From contig CAJTQR010000002.1 of the NCBI GenBank assembly GCA_910578515.1, positions 496,001 to 560,000 of the forward strand: DNA of 64,000 bases, in the 5' to 3' direction. The position numbers and the translations under genes were made by a program. Positions within the stretch are counted from its first letter, which is position 1. Each line of letters starts with the position of its first letter. This document shows, piece after piece, positions 25,016 to 31,213 of this stretch. This DNA is from an uncultured Duncaniella sp. Its GTDB lineage: Bacteria > Bacteroidota > Bacteroidia > Bacteroidales > Muribaculaceae. The notes beneath the pieces were generated by a model. The model made no database searches, had not been told where the DNA came from, and saw only the letters and a program-made list of their open reading frames with translations.

Positions 25016-25305
25016 CTCATCCCTCCTTTCTTCATACAGTAAGCACTGGCTTTCTGTGATATTTCAGCTCCAGTAGCAATACGATTGTTTTGCAACCATT
25101 CCTCCAGCTCATGCCTATTGAAATAGCAGATCTTTCCTACTGGCTTATAATGGGGGATTTCCTTTCTCATAGTAAGCTTATATAGGTAGCTTTTTGAAAC
25201 TCCCATATACCGTGCTGCCTCATCGCTTGTAAGCACTTCTTTGGTACATAATACCGTGCTTTCTATAACCAAATTGGCGATTTCAGTTATTTCCTCTTTG
25301 CTCAT
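25012..25305 (-). CDS. Excisionase-family helix-turn-helix protein
   Basis: 97 residues. LTSDEAARYMGVSKSYLYKLTMRKEIPHYKPVGKICYFNRHELEEWL is the HTH_17/excisionase pattern seen in Xis-type directionality factors. ATG at 25305 is preferred to an in-frame TTG at 25329. A -7 box TACCTTTG lies at 25403-25396. By family and position it is the best candidate for an excision factor that assists the integrase. Confidence 0.8.
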   Translation of the reverse strand: MSKEEITEIANLVIESTVLCTKEVLTSDEAARYMGVSKSYLYKLTMRKEIPHYKPVGKICYFNRHELEEWLQNNRIATGAEISQKASAYCMKKGGMR

Positions 25306-25395
25306 AATAGAGTTATTGGAGTTTAACAAAGAGGCTCAGAGAAAACACGTCTGCAATTCCTTTGCCTCATTATTTCTGTTGCCATGTCAACGATG

Positions 25396-25403
25396 CAAAG
25401 GTA
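25396..25403 (-). promoter_or_regulatory. -7 box of the element's main operon
   Basis: Minus strand TACCTTTG fits TAnnTTTG and lies 91 nt upstream of the excisionase-like gene. No clear TTTG at -33. It could drive the genes from the HTH gene through the tape measure gene. Confidence 0.45.
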
Positions 25404-25490
25404 ATAACGAATTATAGTTGACTGATAATTAAAGCAGTAGCCAGTAGTATCTGGGTACTACTGGCTACTTAACGCTACTTAATAAATGAA

Positions 25491-26111
25491 TCAAGCAAAT
25501 TCTGATAGTTGCTTTTCTATTGCATTAATTTCATTAGCTACCATTTGATATGGCACTGTAAACTCTGAAAGATACTTTTTATAATTGCTTTTTCCAATGA
25601 CATTCCCAAACTCTGCAATCAGATCACTGTACTTAGGTTTCGTTATCAATCCACAATTAATGCAACAACGGATAACCAACGCAATCCATTTGCCTTGCTT
25701 ACCATCAATTAAATCATGCAATTTAGCCTTAATTCGTGACTTTCGCTCATAATCCACTACATTGATATACTCATCAAAAGATATATCTTTTTTATGAGAG
25801 ATTGTCGTATTATCTAATAGTGATTTGTAGATACCGATCCATTTATGAGCTATGCAATAATCTACAGGAGATAAAGGATCCAACTCAATAATCTCAGATG
25901 AATATCGAGCCTCTATTATCAAAAAGGCTCTTTTGATGATGTTTTGACATTCCTGGATCTTGTTTTGCAGCCAATCTTCAAACCCCTCCTTATCCAACGT
26001 AGCTTTAGCCATCTGGAGTAAAAAAGATCTATTCTCATCAGATTCTCTGAATGACTGTTTTTCCGATGCAGAAAGTTGTTCCAGATTAAATAATTGCTCT
26101 GCCATACTCAT
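25491..26111 (-). CDS. Hypothetical protein, element accessory region
   Basis: 206 residues starting MSMAEQLFNLEQL, helical, no signal peptide. It contains LIDGKQGKWIALVIRCCINCGLITKPKYSDLIAEFGNVIGKSNYKKYLSEF, a motif I associate loosely with small regulatory proteins of Bacteroides mobile elements but cannot name. Its start overlaps the stop of the upstream gene in an ATGA arrangement. It lies between the integrase side and the replication side of the element. Confidence 0.6.
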   Translation of the reverse strand: MSMAEQLFNLEQLSASEKQSFRESDENRSFLLQMAKATLDKEGFEDWLQNKIQECQNIIKRAFLIIEARYSSEIIELDPLSPVDYCIAHKWIGIYKSLLDNTTISHKKDISFDEYINVVDYERKSRIKAKLHDLIDGKQGKWIALVIRCCINCGLITKPKYSDLIAEFGNVIGKSNYKKYLSEFTVPYQMVANEINAIEKQLSEFA

Positions 26112-26380
26112 CTATATCCATTGTTAAAAATCACTTCCCAGTCAGTAATATCTCCGTAAGGATTGGGGGCTTTACCAGGTAAATAATCCTGGATGAAACC
26201 CTCTTTCCATTGCTTGTAAGCCTCTGCCAGGGGCGTTGAGGTATCGCACCGATCCAGGAATGAGAAATGAAAATCACGCTCATAATCCCAGAGTGAGGCT
26301 GCCAGGGGCATATCCTCATTGCCGATGTAGGGGTTTTGATTCTCTCCCTTATACCAGGTATATGGCTGCTCTAATCCCAT
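26108..26380 (-). CDS. Hypothetical protein next to integrase genes
   Basis: 90 residues, rich in Trp, Tyr and acidic residues (MGLEQPYTWYKGENQNPYIGNEDMPLAASLWDYERDFHFSF). No family recognised. Its start lies inside the 3' end of the zinc-ribbon gene (10-nt overlap) and its end overlaps the next gene by 4 nt. This tight packing supports all three as real. Confidence 0.6.
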   Translation of the reverse strand: MGLEQPYTWYKGENQNPYIGNEDMPLAASLWDYERDFHFSFLDRCDTSTPLAEAYKQWKEGFIQDYLPGKAPNPYGDITDWEVIFNNGYR

Positions 26381-26541
26381 AATATCTCATATTCTGGATC
26401 AACACTGATATTCGTTGATCCGCATTCGGGACAATGCTCATGATCAATAGCTGGAGGTTCTATCCAATCAAAGCCGATACCATTGAGTTGCAGCCATTCT
26501 GCGCCACAATCCTCACATTTAATTTTCTTACCGTTACCCAT
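26371..26541 (-). CDS. Small zinc-ribbon protein
   Basis: 56 residues from the ATG at 26541 to the TAG at 26371. The N-terminal CEDC (about residues 9-12) and C-terminal CPEC (about residues 37-40) form a two-knuckle zinc ribbon. The end is acidic (DPEYEILWD). It starts 12 nt after the integrase stop and overlaps the next gene, so it belongs to the integrase transcription unit. Role unknown; such ribbons bind nucleic acid or protein partners. Confidence 0.65.
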   Translation of the reverse strand: MGNGKKIKCEDCGAEWLQLNGIGFDWIEPPAIDHEHCPECGSTNISVDPEYEILWD

Positions 26542-26553
26542 AATTCGTTATGA

Positions 26554-27837
26554 TTAATTAAATTTCAATTCTGGCAAACTGTTGATCGCCTCTTGTTTTA
26601 AGCTGTCAACGGCTCTGGTATATTTCTCAGTATGCCTCAAACCACTGTGCCCTAAAAGACTTGCCACGGTCTTAATATTTGCTCCATTATTCAGAATATT
26701 TACAGCAAATGAATGCCTTGCACAATGCCATGTTATATGTTTGTCTATATTGGCTCTTTTAACCCAGTGCCTTAATGCTTTCAAGCACATATTATGTGAG
26801 GGCAATGGAAATATTAAAGAATCTTTACTATCAGTCGGCTCCCCTATCAAATGGAGTAAACCATCATTTAGTGGTATAACCACACTACTTGCAGAACTAT
26901 GCCCTTTGGTCTTGGCTTGCTCAAATTTTAACAACTTATTTGAGTAATCAACATTTGAGTAAGTAAGATCTTTTACATCACACCACCTCAATCCACAATA
27001 CAAACAGAAAATAAATGCTCTCCGAATATTGGTGCTCTCTCCTGGGTAATGTGTCGCAATTAAAGCCTGGATCTCATCAATGCTTAAAACATCTTTCTTT
27101 AGAGATCCATTATCAATTTTTATAATAACCCCAGTGCACGGATTTTTCCTCATTACATCATTTTCAACGGCAGCTTTTATAACCTTTTTGAATCTGGCAT
27201 ATAATGTATGTGCACCCTCACCTCGGAAACGGTGCTGGAGATATTCAGTAAATTCAATGATCTTCTCTTTTGTAATCTGCTGAGGTCTGATGCTAACACG
27301 CTGCTTTTTCTTTTCAAATTCTTTTTTAGCCTTTGCAATCTTAGCCTCTGACCAGTCTGGTTGTGGCGTATATTCAAAATTTGGGTCCACTAAAAAATCA
27401 ATAAAGCAATCGTGTGCTCTTTTGATATGGCGTTTGTCCGCTTTTGTGTATGCCTCATAATAAGCCCACATCCAATCAAGGAAATTTATATCAACATTTT
27501 TCTTTAGTCTATAGCCCTCGCTGTCCTCTAAAAGCTGCTGTCCTTTCTCATATCGGATGTTTTTCGCCAGTTCAAGTGTTTCCTTATTCTGAGTTCTCTC
27601 CAATGGAGTTCTGGGAGCTTGCCAAAGATAGAGGCTCAGATATTCTCGCTTTCGATCTTTCTTTGCAACCTCTTTCCCCAGGCGTTCACTATAAACCATC
27701 TTATAGCCGAAATAATAATCCAGGAATAAACTTTCCCTACCATCACTAAGGATCTTGGCTCCCAGTTTCGGATTATCCGTTGTATCCTGGCTAATGATAT
27801 AGGTATTATCACTTCTTATTTCCTTTTTCTTTGCCAT
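26554..27837 (-). CDS. Tyrosine recombinase (element integrase)
   Basis: 427-residue phage-type integrase that catalyses site-specific recombination at the tRNA-Leu core. It has an arm-binding N-terminal part, a SAM-like core-binding domain (about residues 105-220), and a catalytic domain. The catalytic residues are Arg in CGLRWCD (about 282), HxxR in WHCARHS (about 372), His in LLGHSGLRHTEKY and the nucleophile Tyr (about 405). The size and layout match Bacteroidetes integrases of small integrative elements. It lies at the attR end and reads away from it. A -7 box and the paired GGGTAGCCAA units lie just upstream, so the integrase may control its own promoter. Confidence 0.92.
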   Translation of the reverse strand: MAKKKEIRSDNTYIISQDTTDNPKLGAKILSDGRESLFLDYYFGYKMVYSERLGKEVAKKDRKREYLSLYLWQAPRTPLERTQNKETLELAKNIRYEKGQQLLEDSEGYRLKKNVDINFLDWMWAYYEAYTKADKRHIKRAHDCFIDFLVDPNFEYTPQPDWSEAKIAKAKKEFEKKKQRVSIRPQQITKEKIIEFTEYLQHRFRGEGAHTLYARFKKVIKAAVENDVMRKNPCTGVIIKIDNGSLKKDVLSIDEIQALIATHYPGESTNIRRAFIFCLYCGLRWCDVKDLTYSNVDYSNKLLKFEQAKTKGHSSASSVVIPLNDGLLHLIGEPTDSKDSLIFPLPSHNMCLKALRHWVKRANIDKHITWHCARHSFAVNILNNGANIKTVASLLGHSGLRHTEKYTRAVDSLKQEAINSLPELKFN

Positions 27838-27876
27838 TGTTAAAGGTTCTATTGTTTACTTTGTTTCTCTTGGTTG

Positions 27877-27884
27877 CAAAGATA
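27877..27884 (-). promoter_or_regulatory. -7 box of integrase
   Basis: Minus strand TATCTTTG fits TAnnTTTG. A TTTG at 27912-27909 lies 24 nt upstream, slightly too far, and is inside the GGGTAGCCAA double repeat. Confidence 0.5.
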
Positions 27885-27901
27885 ATACATTTATTTGATA
27901 T

Positions 27902-27922
27902 GGGTAGCCAAAGGGTAGCCAA
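27902..27922 (+). repeat. Tandem 10-mer, candidate integrase arm site (right)
   Basis: Two GGGTAGCCAA units separated by one A, identical to 13468-13488 and in the same orientation. Located upstream of the integrase promoter and about 115 bp inside attR. Confidence 0.7.
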
Positions 27923-28037
27923 AAATGACAAAATATCCGATTTATTTGAGAAATCAAGTGAAACTATCCAAAGTTAAATCGTTGGTTCATATTGGTTTTA
28001 TTTAATAAACCAAATATTTGAAAATTAGGATTTGTGC

Positions 28038-28051
28038 CTGTTCTGGGCACC
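28038..28051 (+). other. attR core
   Basis: CCTGTTCTGGGCAC, a copy of the tRNA-Leu 3' end without the rest of the tRNA. Confidence 0.85.
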
Positions 28052-28366
28052 ACAAATCCCTTATAAATCGTTGATTTGTAAGGGATTTTTGATTTTCAAT
28101 AAGCAACCACAAAGCACTTTACACACATAGATACGAAACGCGCATAACCTCACGGTCGGGGGGGTATCCCAGTTCACTTATTACGGATTGCTAAAATTTC
28201 ATTTCGAGATAATATAAATAAATAGGAGTAGTAGCCACATAAGCGTGGCTACACATACATCAGGAATACCGCAGTGGCGTGGAGGGTTGCTCGATATCGG
28301 GTGATTGGGGGCAGCCCATATTCGTGATTGCGTGTCAGCTCTTGTTCGCGATGGAGTGGGGGAGGC
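28052..28366. other. Non-coding region after attR
   Basis: Starts with a hairpin (CAAATCCCTTA / TAAGGGATTT, about 28053-28094, then T-rich), which is the original host terminator of tRNA-Leu. A second stem GTAGCCAC/GTGGCTAC is at 28231-28252 without a T tract. No convincing gene. Confidence 0.55.
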
Positions 28367-28425
28367 TTATCCACTTATTTCTTATACACTTATGTCTTGT
28401 TCTCTTATATATACACTTATCCACT
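28367..28425 (+). promoter_or_regulatory. Cluster of DnaA-box-like words
   Basis: TTATCCACT at 28367-28375 and 28417-28425 and TTATACACT at 28382-28390. Each is one mismatch (last base) from the DnaA consensus TTATnCACA. A GC-rich patch (GGAGCGGCG) and the AT-rich 22-bp repeats follow. Binding by DnaA is a hypothesis only. Confidence 0.35.
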
Positions 28426-28438
28426 TGGAGCGGCGATT

Positions 28439-28526
28439 TTTTTAGAGATTATTAAGCATATTTTTAGAGATTGTTGAACGGCTTTTTAGAGTTTATTAGA
28501 TGTTGTTTTAAGGGTTGGTTAACATT
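28439..28526 (+). repeat. Phased 22-bp repeats upstream of the phosphoglucomutase promoter
   Basis: Units begin at 28439, 28461, 28483 and (degenerate) 28505, exactly 22 bp apart, with core TTTTTAGAGATTRTT. The period equals about two helical turns, so binding sites would lie on one face. They end 15 bp before the -33 box. Confidence 0.75.
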
Positions 28527-28540
28527 TTTCTGCCATTTAT

Positions 28541-28571
28541 TTTGTTATTTCCTCAAAAGGCTGTAAATTTG
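28541..28571 (+). promoter_or_regulatory. Promoter of the phosphoglucomutase-type gene
   Basis: TTTG (28541-28544), 19-nt spacer, TAAATTTG (28564-28571). Leader of about 110 nt to the ATG at 28690. Confidence 0.75.
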
Positions 28572-28689
28572 CCTTTGGCTCGATTGCGTTGCCCCGGTTG
28601 GGGTCACGCTCGCGCCTGTTACCTCGCTAATCATCAGTCTAACCCTTTGTTAACCTGAATATTTTATATCCCCCACATAATTAACGATT

Positions 28690-30438
28690 ATGGAAAACGA
28701 ACAATTGTTGAAAGAGGTCACCGAGAAAGCAACCCTTTGGCTCGGTGACGGTTATGACGAAGAAACCCGTAAGGAGGTCCGCCGCATGCTCGATGCCGAC
28801 GACAAGACCGAACTTATCGAATGTTTCTATAAAGACCTTGAATTCGGTACCGGCGGTCTGCGCGGAATTATGGGCGCAGGCACCAATCGTATGAACATCT
28901 ACACTGTCGGCGCTGCCACTCAGGGTCTCGCCAACTATCTTAAGGAAGCCTTCAAGGACCTTCCCGAAATCAGCGTGGCTGTAGGGCACGACGTCCGCAA
29001 CAACTCCCGCAAATTTGCTGAAATCGTTGCCGATATTTTCTCTGCCAACGGCATCAAGGTATATCTTTTCGACGACTTCCGTCCCACTCCCGAACTCTCA
29101 TTCGCCATCCGCCACTTCGGATGCCAGAGCGGTGTGAACATCACTGCCTCTCACAACCCCAAAATCTACAACGGCTACAAGGCTTACTGGGAAGACGGTG
29201 CGCAAATCATCGCGCCCCACGATGTCAACATCATTGACCACGTCAACCGCATCAAGAGCGTGAGCGAAATCAAATTCCAGGGCGACAAGTCAAAAATCCA
29301 GATTGTGGGTCCCGAGGTTGACCGCGAATTCCTCGCCGCCATCAAGGGTCTCTCGCTCAGCCCCGACGTAATCGAGCGCCACAAGGACCTCAAGATTGTC
29401 TACACTCCAATCCACGGTACCGGTGTGAAACTCATCCCCGAATCCCTCCGCAACTACGGTTTCACCAACATCATCCACGTCCCCGAGCAGGATGTGCCCA
29501 GCGGAGACTTCCCCACCGTTGAGTCACCCAACCCCGAAGTGCCCTCTGCGATGGCTATGGCTATCGCCAAGGCTAAGGAGGTCAATGCCGACATCATCAT
29601 GGCTTCCGACCCCGACGCCGACCGTATCGGATGTGTGATTCGCGACAACAATGGCGAATATGTCCTCCTCAACGGCAACCAGATAGTGATGATTCTTCTC
29701 AACTATATCATCACCCGCAACAAAGAGCTCGGCCGCCTCAAAGGCAACGAATTTGTGGTCAAGACCATCGTGACCACCGAGGTTATCAAGTCGATTTGCG
29801 AAGCCATGAACGTACGCATGTTCGACTGTTATACCGGCTTCAAATGGATTGCTGCCGTGATGCGCGACAATGAAGACGTGCTCCGCTACATCGGCGGTGG
29901 TGAAGAAAGCTACGGTTTCCTCGCCGAGACATTCGCCCGCGACAAAGACGCCGTGTCGGCCTGCTCACTCATGGCCGAGGCTTGCGCATGGGCCAAGGAC
30001 AATGGCAAGGACTTCCAGGGCATGCTCGCCGACATCTATCTCAACTACGGCTTCAGCCGCGAGGTAGGCATCTCCGTTGTACGTCCCGGCAAGTCAGGTG
30101 CTGAGGAAATCCAGGCTATGATGAAAGAATTCCGCGCCAATCCTCCCAAGTCACTCGCAGGAAGCCCCGTGGAAATCATCAAGGATTACGCCACCCTCGA
30201 CCTCACCCACACTGCCGACGGCAAAGTGGAGAAGATGGACTTCCCCACCACCTCAAACGTGCTCCAGTATTTCACTGCCGACCACTCCAAGGTATCAGTC
30301 CGTCCTTCAGGAACCGAGCCCAAAATCAAATTCTACATCGAGGTTAAGGTCCCCATGGCAAAAGTTGACGACTACAACGCCTGCGGCAAGCTCGCCGACG
30401 AAAAGGTAGAAGCCATCAAGAAAGACCTCGGCATCTAA
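28690..30438 (+). CDS. Phospho-sugar mutase (phosphoglucomutase/phosphomannomutase family)
   Basis: 582-residue cytosolic alpha-D-phosphohexomutase that interconverts hexose 1- and 6-phosphates (glucose and/or mannose), linking glycolysis to polysaccharide synthesis. All four signature loops are seen: the phosphoserine loop NITASHNPK (Ser about 154), the Mg loop DPDADRIG (about 307), the sugar loop GGGEESYGF (about 404), and the phosphate loop RPSGTEPKIKF near the C-terminus. Length fits the long PGM/PMM subfamily. Promoter with phased upstream repeats suggests dedicated regulation. The stop is followed by the 9-nt repeat folded into a 30-bp inverted repeat. Sugar specificity cannot be told. 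Confidence 0.93.
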   Translation: MENEQLLKEVTEKATLWLGDGYDEETRKEVRRMLDADDKTELIECFYKDLEFGTGGLRGIMGAGTNRMNIYTVGAATQGLANYLKEAFKDLPEISVAVGHDVRNNSRKFAEIVADIFSANGIKVYLFDDFRPTPELSFAIRHFGCQSGVNITASHNPKIYNGYKAYWEDGAQIIAPHDVNIIDHVNRIKSVSEIKFQGDKSKIQIVGPEVDREFLAAIKGLSLSPDVIERHKDLKIVYTPIHGTGVKLIPESLRNYGFTNIIHVPEQDVPSGDFPTVESPNPEVPSAMAMAIAKAKEVNADIIMASDPDADRIGCVIRDNNGEYVLLNGNQIVMILLNYIITRNKELGRLKGNEFVVKTIVTTEVIKSICEAMNVRMFDCYTGFKWIAAVMRDNEDVLRYIGGGEESYGFLAETFARDKDAVSACSLMAEACAWAKDNGKDFQGMLADIYLNYGFSREVGISVVRPGKSGAEEIQAMMKEFRANPPKSLAGSPVEIIKDYATLDLTHTADGKVEKMDFPTTSNVLQYFTADHSKVSVRPSGTEPKIKFYIEVKVPMAKVDDYNACGKLADEKVEAIKKDLGI

Positions 30439-30458
30439 TCCCGCTCGGTCAGTCGGTG

Positions 30459-30563
30459 AATTATCGGACTAATCGGACATATCGGACTAATCTGATTAGT
30501 CCGATATGTCCGATTAGTCCGATTGGTCGGATTAGTCGGATTGGTCCGATTCGTCCGATTAAG
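30459..30563. repeat. 9-nt repeat array containing a 30-bp perfect inverted repeat
   Basis: Units in the CGGACTAAT orientation (30463-30492) meet units in the GATTAGTCC orientation (30494-30523) with a single T between. This forms a perfect 30-bp inverted repeat directly after the phosphoglucomutase stop. More GTCCGATT units follow to 30563. It may act as a terminator or 3'-end stabiliser; it lacks a T tract. Confidence 0.9.
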
Positions 30564-30653
30564 CCCCCCAGCTCCGCCCCCTTTCGCAATACCCGCCACA
30601 CTCCCGTGGCAAACCTGCATCGCTCCCGCACCCTTCATCCCGCCAATCATCAC
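30564..30653. other. Intergenic C-rich stretch
   Basis: C-rich and without a gene. Nothing recognisable before the -7-like box at 30654. Confidence 0.3.
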
Positions 30654-30661
30654 TAACTTTG
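30654..30661 (+). promoter_or_regulatory. -7 box of the candidate RNA gene
   Basis: TAACTTTG fits TAnnTTTG. No clear -33 TTTG. It would start transcription near 30668. Confidence 0.35.
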
Positions 30662-30667
30662 CATAAA

Positions 30668-30880
30668 ATTGTGTGATGTGATTCCGCTCGTTCCGTCGAC
30701 GGAGCCGGCGCAATCATTATTAGAAAAGATTATAAAGTTAAAGTAAGGTGAGGCTATCACAACTGTATAGCCTGCACGCTTCCCCGTTCCGGCGCTCCCT
30801 GCCCGGAAGGTCCGGAACCACACGAGGAAGTGAGACATCACTGCACGGCGCTGACGAAGCGACGTGCAGTTTTCGTTTTA
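30668..30880 (+). ncRNA. Candidate structured RNA with intrinsic terminator
   Basis: Between protein genes lies a GC-rich structured stretch. Hairpin AGGCTAT/ATAGCCT is at 30751-30773. A long arm CTTCC..GTTCCGG (30779-30792) pairs with CCGGAAC..GGAAG (30812-30830). A strong terminator CTGCACG / CGTGCAG follows (30841-30869) with TTTTCGTTTT. The 5' boundary is inferred from the -7-like box. There is no open frame of note. I compared it in mind with SRP RNA, RNase P RNA, tmRNA and 6S RNA and found no decisive signature. Alternatively it is a long structured leader of the downstream lipoprotein gene. Confidence 0.45.
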
Positions 30881-31026
30881 TGAGGGCTTATGACCCCGTA
30901 TTTTCCATAACCTTTACACCTTATAATATAATGCAAACTTTTAATACCTATCCCATGTGTAAAAGCTGCAACACTTCTGTGTCATTCCCGCAATACACCA
31001 AACACACCCGCTAACTTTCTTTGAGT

Positions 31027-31034
31027 TACCTTTG
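31027..31034 (+). promoter_or_regulatory. -7 box of the large lipoprotein gene
   Basis: TACCTTTG fits TAnnTTTG. It predicts a leader of about 170 nt before the ATG at 31214. No clear -33 box. Confidence 0.5.
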
Positions 31035-31213
31035 TACTAAAATTCTTTTTCACATGACCCATTGTGCGCTAATTCTTACGGAAATTCGCGTGAACCTTTG
31101 AAAATGTGCAATTTACGAATCTATCACCCAACACGGTGTAAACACCTTTAACAACAAGATAAAACAAAAAATTCACCAAAATAACCCAAAGTTATAACTT
31201 AAATTTTTTTCTA

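Larger units (their letters stand above)
13407..28051. mobile_element. Integrative element in tRNA-Leu (phage-derived or satellite-like)
   Basis: A 14.6-kb element bounded by a direct repeat of CCTGTTCTGGGCAC, at 13407-13420 (inside the tRNA 3' end) and at 28038-28051. All genes are on the minus strand. From the integrase end: integrase, zinc ribbon, two hypotheticals, excisionase-like HTH, winged helix, DUF6291-type replication protein, three small phage-type genes, tape measure protein, a 168-residue protein, a secreted protein, a lipoprotein, and three small genes. Base composition is lower in GC than the flanks and it is rich in GATC. No terminase, portal, capsid, relaxase or conjugation gene is recognisable. 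Confidence 0.9.

Noticed and set aside
28031..28051. Second tRNA gene at the right end of the element
   Set aside because: Only the last ~14 bases of tRNA-Leu are present; it is the attR core, not a gene.
13407..28051. Intact prophage or conjugative element
   Set aside because: No terminase, portal, capsid, lysis, relaxase or transfer genes can be recognised; only integrase, small genes and a tape measure protein.
30435..30713. Open frame reading NRTNPTNRTNRT after phosphoglucomutase
   Set aside because: Created by the 9-nt periodicity; no start context or family similarity.
30779..30830. SRP RNA (ffs) because of CCGGAAGG
   Set aside because: The AGCAGCC part of the apical signature is absent and the helix arrangement does not fit.
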